Of a stretch of DNA of 51,230 nucleotides, positions 36,221 to 47,050 are shown piece after piece. Origin of the DNA: Holophaga sp. (lineage in GTDB: Bacteria > Acidobacteriota > Holophagae > Holophagales > Holophagaceae); NCBI GenBank assembly GCA_016715205.1, contig JADKBC010000023.1, positions 1 through 51,230 of the forward strand. The letters are read 5' to 3'. The notes beneath the pieces are model-generated. The model did no database searches, had not been told where the DNA came from, and saw only the letters and a program-made list of their open reading frames with translations. The position numbers and the translations under genes were made by a program. The number at the start of each line of letters is the position of its first letter. Position 1 is the first letter of the stretch.

Positions 36221-36308
36221 TGGCGGAGGGAGAGGGATTCGAACCCCCGAACGCTTTCACGTCTCCAGTTTTCAAGACTGGCGCCATCAACCACTCGGCC
36301 ATCCCTCC
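36221..36308 (-). tRNA. tRNA-Ser(UGA), first copy
   Basis: 88 bases on the minus strand, acceptor GGAGGGA / TCCCTCC, a long variable arm typical of serine tRNAs, anticodon stem CCAGT-CTTGAAA-ACTGG with anticodon TGA, T-arm GGTTCGAATCC, and an encoded CCA. An identical gene lies at 50535-50622. Its 3' end is the target sequence of the integrated element. Confidence 0.95.
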
Positions 36309-36395
36309 TGGAGGCATTAGTGTGCCCGGTTCGGGGGCAGTCGGTCCGTTTCCGGGCTGAGTTGCAGCCGGGTTTGAGCGAGGCAAGGGGCCTTT

Positions 36396-37290
36396 CTATT
36401 CCTGGCCTGCGGGTTTGGGAAGGCTGGATTCCCGGGTCACGGTGGCCAGGTAGACGCCCACCACCGCAATGGCTCCGCCAAACAACTGGAAGGACCCAGT
36501 CGCTCGCCCAGGATGAAAAAACTGGCGACGACGGACACCACCGGGATGAGGTTGACGAACACGCTAGTGCGCCCGGCGCCCAGGCGATCCAGGGCGGAGG
36601 CGTACAGCCAATAGCCCGCGGCAGAGCAGATCACGCCGAGGTACAGGAGGTTCAGGATCACGGCAGTTCCGGGCACTTTCCAGGCGTGAGCTTCCTCAGG
36701 CGAAGGCACGCACCCGATCACTCCGAAGAGGCACTGCCAGAAAATGACGGTGATCTTGCCGTAACGGGGAGGCGATGCCTCGGGTGAGAAAGCTGTAGGC
36801 CACCCAGAGGCCGGGCGGCCATGCCCATGTAGAGGTAGCCCAGCCGCTGCACCTGGGAACCAAGGGAGGGCGCCACGATGAGTGCCACCCCCAGAAAGGA
36901 AATGAAAGCACCGATGTGGACTCGGGCGCCCACACGGTTCTTGAGAAAGATTTCCTCCGCAAGCACCGTGAGAACAGGAATCGACCCGATGATCAGGGAA
37001 GATTCCGAAGCCGTGAGCAGTGCCACGCCGTTGTTTTCGCCCAGGAAGTAGAGCGTGACGCCTGTCAAACCGCCGCCAATCAGAACGGGCAGGTCCCGCG
37101 GGGCCACTTTCAGGCTTTCTCCCGTGATCAGCGCCAGAATGGGCAGTACGGCGCAGGCAATCACAAAGCGGATGACCGCCATGGACATGGGTGGCACCAC
37201 GGCCACCGCCACCTTGATGCTGAGAAAGGAAAGCCCCCAGAGCAGCGCGACGGTGAGTCCGTAGAAAGTGGCCAGCCGTCGTTTATCCAT
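36396..37290 (-). pseudogene. EamA-family (DMT) transporter, first copy, frameshifted
   Basis: Ten-helix drug/metabolite-transporter superfamily protein with two EamA repeats. ATG 37290 gives MDKRRLATFYGLTVALLWGL, SIKVAVAVVPPMSMAVIRFV, LGENNGVALLTASESSLIIG and GAFISFLGVALIVAPSLGSQ. The frame breaks about 36810, where YMGMAALAWVAYSFLTRG is expected from the second copy, then again near 36740-36700, and once more about 36490 (copy 1 lacks a G in CAACTGGAAGG-ACCC). Between the breaks AGYWLYASALDRLGAGRTSV reads well. Copy 2 at the window end reads correctly through 36810 and 36700 but is broken elsewhere, so the lesions differ between copies. The consensus of both gives about 298 residues. Confidence 0.82.
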
Positions 37291-37411
37291 CTGCGGATGG
37301 TATCCCTGGCGGGTCCGCAAGGTCCAGCGACCGAACCGGGGCGCCCGGCCTGGCTTCCTTGGCCAAGTTCCTTGCGGGATGCCCTGGATCCAGGTACCAT
37401 CGAGGGTTCCG

Positions 37412-37504
37412 GGAGAGATGCCGGAGTGGCCGATCGGGCTCGCCTGCTAAGCGAGTGTGTTGGGTAAACCAGCACCCAGGGTTCGAATCCCTGTCTCTCC
37501 GCCA
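37412..37504 (+). tRNA. tRNA-Ser(GCU)
   Basis: Plus-strand serine tRNA of 93 bases: acceptor GGAGAGA / TCTCTCC, anticodon stem CTCGC-CTGCTAA-GCGAG with anticodon GCT, long variable arm, T-arm GGTTCGAATCC, discriminator G and encoded CCA. The duplicated moeA tail begins almost immediately after CCA. No second copy lies in the window; one would be expected beyond the right edge if the duplication spans the whole block. Confidence 0.95.
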
Positions 37505-37511
37505 GACTGAG

Positions 37512-37839
37512 CCAACGCGCTGCTGTTCTTCCCGTGATCCTGGTGCGCCTGGAAGGTTTTCGGCAGCGCCTCTGCGCCCTGGCGGCAGGGTTTTCTAGAG
37601 GTTCCGGTTGCCAACCCGATGACCGGCTTCTTCTGCATCCCCGCATTCCGAACGGCGCGGTGTTACCACTTGCCCACAAAGGCACCGCAGATCTCGGCGC
37701 TGACTCCAGGCCGATGTCTGCGCCCTGATCCCCGAAGGGGGTATTGCGCCCGGGACGGGGAACGATCCGGAGATGGGTGTAGGTCCTGCGGACCTGCACA
37801 GGTCTGCCTGGGAAGTGATCAAGATTGGCGGAGGGAGAG
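37512..37839 (+). repeat. Degenerate second copy of the moeA 3' end and tRNA-Ser 3' end
   Basis: Aligns with 35905-36234 along its whole length, with many substitutions and indels (roughly 85-90% identity by eye). It begins CAACGCGCTGCTG in both copies, runs through the moeA stop region (GATCCCCGAAGGGGGTA), and continues without change through the moeA-tRNA spacer (GACCTGCACAGGTCTGCC) into the first 14 bases of the tRNA-Ser(UGA) 3' end. It shows that the segment moeA tail-tRNA-EamA-tRNA(GCU) was duplicated in tandem. Confidence 0.85.
37826..37839 (+). other. attL core: displaced tRNA-Ser 3' end
   Basis: TGGCGGAGGGAGAG, identical to bases 36221-36234 and 50535-50548. Similarity to the tRNA gene stops right after it (next bases TCCGCTCACT instead of GGATTCGAAC), so this is the junction between chromosome and element. 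The integrase gene starts about 190 bases to the right. Confidence 0.8.
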
Positions 37840-37970
37840 TCCGCTCACTCGGTGTCTGTCAGTGTCCGACCACGAGTGCGAAGGTCCATTCTTTCTAATT
37901 GTTATGGATCGATTTGCGAATTGCACGGACGTGCCCGCGTCCACCTGAATTCATCGACAATCAGGTTCTG

Positions 37971-37994
37971 GGTATGGGTATAGATATGGGTAGA
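37971..37994 (+). promoter_or_regulatory. Left arm-type integrase site (candidate)
   Basis: Two half-sites, GGTATGGGT and ATGGGTAGA, separated by six bases. The same 24-base arrangement, with differences only in the six-base spacer (20 of 24 identical), occurs at 50460-50483 in the same orientation. Each lies just inside an end of the element, where arm-type sites for P4-type integrases or excisionases are expected. Confidence 0.6.
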
Positions 37995-38031
37995 ATTGGC
38001 CTTGAATTCACCCCCGCTTTGAGGTCAAGGT

Positions 38032-39260
38032 ATGCGTAGCGGACGGAACAAACCGATAGCGAAGCAAAGCTCGCCGCTGTTGGTTTATCTGTTCGATGGC
38101 GGCCTTCTACCTTCAATGACGGCACGTGTCATTCCAAAGAAGGACGGGAAGCCTTCAACCACTTCCAGGCGGGGCAACCAAATCCTGACCCGCACGGGAC
38201 AGAGCCAACGGGAAACTTCTGGAATTGGGGCTGGGCTCCTACGTGGATGTCGCTGGGAGGAGGCCCGCCGAAAGGCCACCTGAACTTCGGGCTTCCCTTT
38301 ACGCGAGGGAAAGGATCCCAAGGCCGAACGGACGCCCGACGCAGGGCTAAGTCGAAGCGGCCGAGCGCATGACCTTGATAGCGGCCGGCGCCCGCATTGC
38401 CGACCTTCGCGGAGGTTGAAAAACGAAAAGCACGCGGATCAATGGATCAATACTCTTGGCTACCTATGCTCGCCGGTAATCGGCCTGCCGCCTATCGCCA
38501 CGATCGACCTTCCCTCGTCCGAAAAGCCCTGACCCCATCTGAACCATCAAGAACGAAACTGCTCTCCCGGGTGCGGCAACGCTCGAATCCGTGTTGGTGT
38601 AGGCTGACCGTGAGCGGGGCATTGAACCGGTGAGAACCAGCCCGATGATGGCGGGGCCGATCTGAACGGCACCTCCTGCCAAACCTCAAAGGTGCAGGCC
38701 AAAGCCAACCGGCGCCACCCTACGCCGAGATGGGTGCGTTCACGGCAGTTCTGCGAACGCACGGGCCTGGGCGCTCTGGCTCTGGAATTCACGATCCTAA
38801 CGGCAGCCCGAACCGGCGAAGTCATCTCCGCTCAATGGGATGAGTTTGATCTCACCAAGAAACTCTGGACCATACCAGCGGAACGCATGAAGGCTGGGAA
38901 AGAACACACGGTTCCCTTGTCGAAGCGTGCCCTCGAAATCGCCCGAACCCGAAAGGCTAAATCAGGCCCTCCGTTTTCCCGGGTGTCGAGGAGGGTGAAC
39001 CCCTCTCCAACATGGCCATGAATGCCACGCTCAAACGCATGGAATACCTGGATATCACCGTCCACGGGTTTCGTTCAACCTTCCGGGATTGGGCCGGAGA
39101 ACAAACCAACTTTCCCCGGGAGATCATCGAGCACGCGCTGGCTCATCAGCTCAAGGACAAGGCCGAGGCAGCCTATTCCCGGTCCACGATGCCCGAAAAG
39201 CGCTGTCAACAGACACGGAGGCTTGAGCAACGTATTGTTCCACCTAGGAAGGCTCGATGA
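38032..39260 (+). pseudogene. int: P4-family tyrosine recombinase (integrase), multiply frameshifted
   Basis: Site-specific recombinase for tRNA-targeting islands. Pieces in order over several frames: LLELGLGSYVDVAGRRPAE (about 38212-38268), YAREGKDPKAERTPDA (about 38298-38345), KNEKHADQWINTL (about 38418), VIGLPPIATIDLPS, PPYAEMGAFTAVLR (about 38716-38757), then a clean run RTGLGALALEFTILTAARTG with catalytic Arg, SAQWDEFDLTKKLWTIPAER, and after a shift HGFRSTFRDWAGEQTNFPRE (His-x-x-Arg), ALAHQLKDKAEAAYSRSTMP with the catalytic Tyr. Each segment matches the family closely, so at least five indels interrupt an otherwise well-conserved gene. It sits next to attL, as is usual. Confidence 0.85.
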
Positions 39261-39639
39261 TTTAACTGCGGATCTGATCGAAGTGCGCCGAGAACCCCTT
39301 GCAGAAGCCATGGCCGGGATCAAATTAGGTCCGCTAGCCCTCTCGTTAGGGCGTAGGCCCAACCGCGACGAATCCTGTTTTTGCCAAATTGTGCCCAATG
39401 CCCGAATTTTGGACCTTTTCCATAGCCAACAGAATATGGGAACCTTTACCATTCATTCCCGGAATCCGATTCCTTTCCTTTGGGTTGGCCCCGTGTTCCG
39501 TGTGCTCTTAAAGGAGACCGGCCATGGCCCAATCGGTTGAAGTCTGTGTGGGGTTGAATTCTGCCGTAACCTAGCGGTAGACTACTAACATCTGCGGGGA
39601 ATAATCTTCAGGCAGACATTTCAGAATTCATTCTCTGAA
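39261..39639 (+). other. Gene-free stretch between integrase and RHS gene
   Basis: 379 bases with no convincing gene. A possible promoter for the RHS gene is TTGAAT (39554-39559) and TAGACT (39578-39583) with an 18-base spacer. No strong ribosome site precedes the GTG at 39640, so the true N-terminus of the RHS protein, normally with a signal peptide, may be lost or lie in another frame here. Confidence 0.35.
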
Positions 39640-42600
39640 GTGAAGTTCGATCGCGCGAAAGGGCCCGCGACATTACATGGGGGTGTGCAGGTCGATGTGG
39701 CGTCAGGCGCAGCAAGCATGGAGATCCCGTTTGGGCCCGGGATTGGAGGAAGAGGGCTGAACTTTCGCCCGACACTGAGTATGCGGATTGCCCCTCAGCT
39801 TGGGATCAGCAGCCGGGTTGAACAGATTTTTCACATGACATTGGCTAGCGGATATCAAATCTGGATTCCTCAAACTGTGGACGAGCTTTATCAAAGATCC
39901 TTTGGGTCAGCCACGTTCTCCCCCGGTACCTATTCCTTGGGGCTTTATACCCAACACGAAATCGGGGTGGACCCTGATAACTACAGCTTTCCTGGCGGAG
40001 GTGGTTCTACATCTAGTGGCTCGGTTTCTACCATTACTTTAACCGAGGCTCAGTCTCTGCTCCAAAAGTTTAACTTAGGTTCAGAACAGATTGCGAACAT
40101 CCAAGGCTATGTAAGTAGTTCAACAACTCCCTTCATTCGGGTTGGTTCTACCGGCCACCTTATTCTTGGTTTAAAGAGCCTCTCAGCACCTGATTTCCCT
40201 CCCCCTGGGAATCAAAATTTGTTTGGATTTACCGATGAAATTCACGATGATGTTCAGGAAAATACCCCTATCACTGCTGACATTCAGTTTCCGAGACGAA
40301 TATTAGTAGTACAAGGTGAGGTGGCATATCTCTACACATATTTCAGTCATGGCTATCTTACGAATGATCGATCATATTTGATAAATCAAAACCGATCCTT
40401 CCTTAATAAAGCCAACTATGCATTGACACGGATTCTCAATCGTTTCGGGGAAAGCATCGATTTTAGATACGAAACAGATGGAATCGGCTATACCGCGACT
40501 TGGAGCACCAATCGAGAAGTAAAAATCATCGTCTCCATGAGCGAAGCAACGCTCTCTCCCTCAGGCAAGCCTTCATTCACACGGCCAGATATCCCGATGA
40601 CCGCTGGTTCCAGGATAAATATTCATTACACGGGCACGGCCACCCCAGTTTCGGCGTATGAGCTGGATTTTGGATTCGCCGGTGATCCGCTCTTCAGGCA
40701 GGAGGCCCTGGCAGCGCCCAAACCTTAAATCAAAAGGTATGAAGGTAGAAGGTGGATGGGGATGGGGCTCACGGGCCCAAAGCCTCCAGCCCATCAAAAT
40801 CACGAAGATGGCAACCAACGAAACCATCGAGTTTGAATACGGGGCAGGGGAAACGACCACATGGAGTAATTTCTCACTTACTCCAACAGTCCTCACTGGA
40901 GTGTATTTCCCGAATAGAGCCATCACCCTGAAATGGGAAGCATACAAGTATCGCCCAAACTACTCTCCGAACGCATGGGGCGCATCAAATAATGCACCCG
41001 TATGTCGTCCCTTCTTCGCATATGGTGTCAAGGAAATTTCCAACGGGGGGCGAACCACCAAATACGAGCGAAAGACCCCTCAGCTTAATTGGATTACCGT
41101 TCTTCCGGACCCCTCGCTTCCCCAACCGGAAGAAGAATGGGTCGAAACCAATTTTTATACGGCAGTCACTCATCCGGATGGTCAAGTCAGCTTGCATCGA
41201 TTCATGGAGCCAGGCTCAGTCAATGGAACTTCGGGCGAGGATGGTATTCATAATCTGGGCTATCTGAAGCATGTCGAGCGGGAAGTGAGGGTACTACCAA
41301 TCCGGCGTGAACCCAGAGGCTTGGAGAGCCGATCTGAGCGTGACAAATCCTGCATTAAGCCTTGCGTATAAATGGGTTGTAAAGGACCGCCTCAGTAGTC
41401 ACAGCTTGGGAAATCGTTCAGGAACCCTTGGTGGAAGTTCGGCACCCTATCCCACCCGCACCAGAACCTGGGATCGCGATACCCGAACCTTAACGGCAGA
41501 AGAGGTTACAAATTGGGATAGTTCCAATGTGGGCTGGACCCAAATCCACAGAAGTTCAGGGCTGATCAGTGCGCCAACGTTCGACTTCGACGTGATGAAC
41601 CTGACAACCAAAGGCGTAACCTACCAAGCTCCTACTCTTCAGGCAGGCATTGAGGACCAGACCACCAAGGTCTTTGACTCCAAGGTTTCACAATGGCTTT
41701 TTGGTCGGGTAAAAGAAGAAACTACAGTTCGTCACTGGGACAACACCTTAAGCGGCACCAGGGATGGGTCCCCTCCAAAAGTCACTCGGGAGCAGGATCC
41801 GATTTTTAACACCCTGATAACTCAGACAACCGGTGACCTCGGGAATCTGGCTGTGGTGACCACCCTCAGCTACCAAGGTACAACCGGCCTCGCCGCTTCT
41901 CAGTTGAGCGGTGCCGTGATTAGCGGCCCCCGCGGGCTCGCAGGTTCTGGACTTGTGGGAGTAACTGCCTATGGATATGACTCCAATGGCTTCCTCAACA
42001 GCATCAGCATTAAACCCAACGAAACCTACTACCCTGACCTGCAACCAGGACCAGGATGCACTCGGGCGTCCAATGGCGCAGTACGACGCCGATACCCGAA
42101 AGCAGGGGTTCGAATGGGATAGCGCAGGGCGCCTGATATCCATCATTCCACCGGGCGGAGATGTTGCTACCACCCTAAAATACAACGATGTCGATCACAA
42201 AGGGATAACCCTGACTCGTGGCAGTGGCGATCATCTTCAGGTTCAGGAGTTCCGCTACAACCAGTTTGGGGAGCTCATCCTGAGCGGCGTAAGGACCCAA
42301 CCGGTAATTGGTCCCATAGGATTTTCTCTTACGATAGTGTGGGCCGACAGCTTGGTGAAACCATTTGGCTTCCAGGAAATGGCCAAGCAAACGAAACCAT
42401 GTGGATGGTGCCGAACTTAACCCAGAAGCTGGATGATGTGACCACCACCACCCCGGAGCACTACGGTTTGTAAAAAAATGGGGTCCCATCGATCCTGAGA
42501 CGGGTCAGCGAGAATGCATTCTATGGCAGAACATTCCTGGGAGCACCACCACCCAACATCGAAACGCGTGCTACGTGGGGGTTTCCACCCTTTACGACGG

Positions 42601-45147
42601 CAGAGGCCGCGTTATTCGAACCGGGGATGCAGCCGGAGTCATAACCACGACCAGTTACCCACCTTCTATGGGGCTCCGAAAAGTCGTGACGGTTGGCGGG
42701 CTTCAAATCACCGAATTTGTCTACGACGCCATTGGGCGCTTAAAGCAGGTGAAGGATGCCAAGAATCAGCTTACAGATTACTTTTATGACGCTTCTAACC
42801 GCATCAAAACCGTGACACAACACGATGGCTCAGAGAATCCCCAGGTCCGTAGTTGGAATTACAATAGCCTGGGTTGGCTGAAAGCCTTCGTCAGCCGGAA
42901 AGCGGAACAACTTGGTATCCGATTTCACTGTGACCGGGCAGCCTAAGGTCGCCAACTACAATGGCCGAACAGTTAACAATGCTTACGACTGGATGGATCG
43001 AATAACAAACATATGGTCCGACGAAACACCCGTTCGATCAGTAATCCAGAGCTTTATTTATGACACGGCACCCGGAGGGAAAGGGAAGCTCGCTTCGAGC
43101 CTTGATGGTGCCGTTAATTCTAGCTATGGCTATGACCTATTGACGGGTCGTTTGTCTTCCTTAACGACCACCGTATCCGGAAAGTCCTTTATTCAGGATT
43201 TTGGTTACGACACGTACGGCAATCGCACTCGTGGCACCACAAGTCATGGTGCCTGGACTCAATCCTTTCATCTTGAATCGGGGATGCCCGCGCTCCTGTC
43301 CTTTGGTTATGGGGCGTCAACTGGCAACCCTGCCTATGCCACAAGGTCTATTGCAGACACTAGCAACTGGATTGCCAACATGATCAAACAAGTTGGATGC
43401 CCAGAGCCATCTATTATGGGAACACGGCTTCCAGCACCTTTACATATGATTCATCCCAAACAAGGTTGGCAGGAATTGCCTACCTAGCCGGGACTACAAC
43501 CTTGGAACGCTGGGAATACAAATACGACACCATGGGCAACTTAATCCAAGAACTGGATAAACTAACGGGAACCCCCGGTAATCCTGGTGATCCTGGAAAA
43601 TTTGATCAATACAGTTATGACGAACTAAATCGATTGGTTTCAGCGGTAATCCAGAGCACCCAATATGGTCAGCAGCTCCAGACCTTTGCGTATGATGCCT
43701 TCGGAAACCGCACCATGGGAAAAACGGAACGGGTCACCCATTGGGCTGGAAATGTAGGGGCATCAGCGGCCACCGTATCACCCACATCAGTGCCAAAACT
43801 AGCGAACCTAACGTTGAACGCTACTGATTTAGCCTTGAAACAACGCAATCAAATTCCAGCAGTGATGTCGAATAACGCCCCTACCGGCGCAATTTACGAC
43901 GCCCAGGGGAACCTGACCCAGATGTACGAACAGCCCAGCGACACAGTAAACGTGCTGACAATGACCTACGATGCCCTGGGACGAATTACTCGGGTAAGCC
44001 ATAGCGGCAAGGGCATTCGTGAGGATTACCAATACCGTGCAGATGGGCTGCGCACGGTCATCGATGACACCAAAAATGGCGTGTTCCAGAAGACCCGGAT
44101 CCAGATCTACAATGACGCGCGGCAGCTGGTGAGCCAGTATGAGAAGAGCTCCAGCGGATCTTTGACATGGAAGCGCGACATCCTCTACCTGGGCACCCGA
44201 GAAGCCGCCGAGATCGATATCGCAGGCATGCATGTCACCCAGGTGGATCACCTGGGCACCCCCCGCGTGGTGACCGGTCCTACAGGTCAGCTGGAATCCA
44301 AGCAGAAATTCTTGCCCTCTGGAGAATTGCTCGATCAGACCGTGGGTGGGTATAAGACGTCCAAAGGCTATACCAACCACGAGCAAACGGATGAGAGTGG
44401 CTTGATCTACATGCAGGCGAGGATGTATATCCCGCTGTATGGCAGGTTTACCTCACCGGACCCCGCACGAGACCAGCATTTTGAGCTGACGCAAAGCTGG
44501 AACATTGCTAGCTATGTGCGGAATAACCCGGTGATGAGCACGGATCCGACGGGGATGGTGGAGGAGCCAGAGGTCGATAAAAACAAGGGTGCCTCAAAGT
44601 TGCCTGTCTATGCTCAGCAATCAGCAGATGGGAACGAAACTGGGGCAAAGGCAACGGAGAACAAGGCGTCGCAAACAGGCGAGGTGACGCCCGGTAATAA
44701 TGTTCCTGGCAATTATCAGGAAACAAGAGGGCGGTGACATTTGATGTTCAGTACAAAGGATTAACGGGTTCTGGATTCAAAGACTTTCAAGATGCGAATT
44801 TTAAATATGGCAATGCCTTTACCCAGGGTCCATCTGTTCTGAATCCAGATCCAAGTATTGCCCAAGGTGGTGATGGGAAATATAGATTCTCTTTCGAGAC
44901 ACCAACTGGGCGTTCTGACAAACTCCAAGTTTACGCGACTATCACCGTTTTGATGAATTTATCTAATTATAATTTTACATTTTCAGGGACTGCATCACGA
45001 AAATGCTCATGTCGAGGCATTCAGAAACTGCATACGGTAAAAAACATTTTGATCCACTAGTGAAAGAAATTAATGCCAGGAATTCTAGAGGTTTTAATTA
45101 CTCTTGATGCAGCTACCAAAACATGGAGTGCATCAGGAGAAATTTAG
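39640..45147 (+). pseudogene. RHS/YD-repeat polymorphic toxin, frameshifted
   Basis: About 1,800 residues spread over seven successive frames (breaks near 40710, 41340, 42060, 42400, 42920 and 43440). N-terminal part: GGVQVDVASGAASMEIPFGP, a beta-rich opening usual for RHS/SpvB-like proteins. YD-type repeats follow: YDAIGRLKQVKDAKNQLTDY, YDLLTGRLSSL, YDELNRLVSAV, YDAFGNRTMG, YDALGRITRVSHSGKGIRED. The RHS core reads YMQARMYIPLYGRFTSPDPA then NPVMSTDPTGM, after which the variable tip starts (about 44565). Such proteins form a hollow cage that delivers a C-terminal toxin to neighbouring cells. GC content is clearly below that of the chromosome. Whether the frameshifts are real decides if it works. 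Confidence 0.87.
44734..45147 (+). pseudogene. C-terminal tip of RHS protein: candidate HExxH metallopeptidase toxin
   Basis: Beyond the RHS core. One frame gives TFDVQYKGLTGSGFKDFQDA, DGKYRFSFETPTGRSDKLQV, YATITVL and NYNFTF; after a shift near 44990 another frame gives LHHENAHVEAFRNCIR, and after further shifts GKKHFDPLVKEINARNSRGF and TLDAATKTWSASGEI with a stop at 45145. HENAHVEAF is an HExxH zinc-protease motif, with the closely following Glu a possible third ligand, as in several toxin-associated peptidases. Domain identity is inferred from this motif and location only. Confidence 0.6.
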
Positions 45148-45228
45148 ATCCATTAGTGAAGATTCTGGAGTTTGGCGTAATAGAGCTGCCGACGCCCGCA
45201 ACCTTCTGATGCCTTGGTGAGGTGCAAT

Positions 45229-45603
45229 ATGATTAAACATAGAAAAATGATAATTTTTATATGTGTTTCGACAGTCCTACGCTTGTGATGGGCGGTAAAA
45301 TGGTCCTATAGATCAAAAATATGATGTTAATTATGTGTTTGATGATCTGCGAGCAGTCTCGTCGATGCATATGTTTTGTATAGCGGCTATACTGACATCA
45401 ATGGCAATTGGGTGGCTGCTCAGCAATCGGATGAAAAAACAAAGAATGAGGCTGTTTTGCGTTGGAGCAAAAAAGGTTATAAATTTGAACCACGGGAAGA
45501 TGTAATTATTATATCTAACCCGAATGGACAAAAGATTGGATCATTGTCAAAAAATCAATTTATCAAAGATAAAAATTATTTTAACAATAGATTCAACCAA
45601 TGA
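45229..45603 (+). pseudogene. Candidate immunity protein for the RHS tip, frameshifted, AT-rich
   Basis: ATG 45229 has GAGGTG about six bases upstream and opens MIKHRKMIIFICVSTVLR, a basic plus hydrophobic start like a signal or anchor. The frame then breaks about 45285; another frame reads DQKYDVNYVFDDLRAV, and the last (from about 45376) reads YSGYTDINGNWVAAQQSDEK, AVLRWSKKGYKFEPREDVII and ends at 45603. Composition is very AT-rich compared with everything else in the window. Position directly after the toxin tip and the exported-looking N-terminus fit an immunity protein acting in the envelope. No family recognised. Confidence 0.5.
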
Positions 45604-45714
45604 TAATCAAAATAAGCGCTGGTTGGTGGCAGCTTGACCGATCTCTTATAGCTAAAGAAGCTGGGATCTCCTGACGGATAATCTCAGCCTCTTTGCTATC
45701 GCCTCTCGCGGGCT

Positions 45715-45756
45715 TGTCCCTCGCCAAGTGTTAATTGTCCCTCGCCAAGTGTTAAT
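45715..45756 (+). repeat. Two tandem 21-bp repeats at the IS edge
   Basis: The unit TGTCCCTCGCCAAGTGTTAA-T occurs twice head to tail (45715-45735 and 45736-45756) with no mismatch. It lies about 220 bases beyond the 3' end of the transposase gene. It could be the terminal repeat of the IS, doubled by a nested or circularised copy. A matching inverted copy was not found at the other side. Confidence 0.65.
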
Positions 45757-45977
45757 CCGTGCCGGTATTTTCTGATTTTCCCGTGACGTGATCTCCCGTC
45801 GCTAGTTATGCCATCGAATGATTCCCCATTCACCCCTGCCAATAGGTTGATCTAGGCCGTCAGACCGGTGGCATGGCCAAAAAGTGCCCCGATCAGACAG
45901 GCTCTCGCCTTCCCATCTCGACAGGTGGACAGGGTTGGACCAAAACCAAAGAACCCTCGATTCCTGCTGCTTTGACT

Positions 45978-47016
45978 TCAGGCGGCGTTTCGCCAAAGGT
46001 ACCGGTGATGCAACCCGCCGACCCGGGGCTGTGCCTCCACCAAAGCCGCCGCGTTAGGCGGGATTTCTTCGAGCCTTCCGTTCGGCGCATCCTTGCCGAG
46101 GGCGAGGTGGGTGCGGTCCTGGTGGTAATAGGTGAAGTATTCCTTGAGTAGCCGACGAAGGTGATCCTCGTTGAGGACCACGACATGATCAAGAAGTTCG
46201 CGTCGTAGGGAACCAAATACCCGCTCCATCGCGCCGTTTTGCCATGGGCAATGGAAGGCCGTCTGTTTAACGTGGATGCCCATGGATTCCACGAAGGTCT
46301 TCACTGCACCGAAAATGGTGTCGTTATCGAAGATCAGATATTGAGGGGTTTCATCAAAGGGGAAGGCCTCCCGAAGCTGCTGTTTCACCCTAGACAGCGG
46401 TTGGATGGGTGGTGACATTCACATGAGCGATCATCCGTCGGCCATGGCGAAGAATTACAAGGATGTAGATCTGACCGAAGGTGAGGGTTGGAACCACCAG
46501 AAAATCCATGGCCGCAATCGCCTCCCGGTGGTTTCCCAGGAAGGTCCGCCAGGATTGACGCTGCTTCTCGGTTCCCTTCCGCTTCGGCATGTAGCGCAGG
46601 ACGGTGCGCTCACTGACGCTGAAGCCGAGTTTGAGCAATTCCCCATGAATGCGCGGGGACCCCCAGGTTGGATTCTCCCGGGCCATGCGGCGAATTAAAT
46701 GGGCCAGGCCTGCCTTGATTGCTTTTCCGCCCGGCTTCTTGCGTGATTTCCAGGTCCAGAAAAGCTTGAAGCCTTTGCGGTGCCATCCGATGACCGTTTC
46801 GGGCTTTACGAGGTGGCAGGCCGATTTCCACTTGGGCCAAAGCCGTGCAAGGGTGATGGCGAACACCTTGAAACCTCGGCCAATGTGAGGGCGATGGCCC
46901 TGCCGCCTCAGCTCCTGCACTTTTTGGCGGCTGAGCAGGAGTGCCCACCGGAGGTCATCCTCAGAAGTGGGCATAGCCAAGCAACGGAAAATCAAAAGGC
47001 GTAATAACGAAAGCAT
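45978..47016 (-). pseudogene. Integrase-core (DDE) transposase, IS481-like, one frameshift
   Basis: N-terminal part from ATG 47016: LLSRQKVQELRRQGHR, LARLWPKWKSACHLVKPETV, GWHRKGFKLFWTWKSRKKPG, LIRRMARENPTWGSPRIHGE, and the first catalytic Asp in AIAAMDFLVVPTLTFG. The frame ends just past VNVTTHPTAV (about 46410) and resumes as KQQLREAFPFDETPQYLIFD with the second Asp, then QNGAMERVFGSLRRELLDHV with the catalytic Glu and YFTYYHQDRTHLALGKDAPN. The catalytic triad is complete. It splits the rep/iteron end of the element from the RHS region. Right-hand IS boundary is not defined. Confidence 0.87.
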
Positions 47017-47050
47017 CCTTCCAGGGTTTCGGAATCCTCGCGGGAAATCG

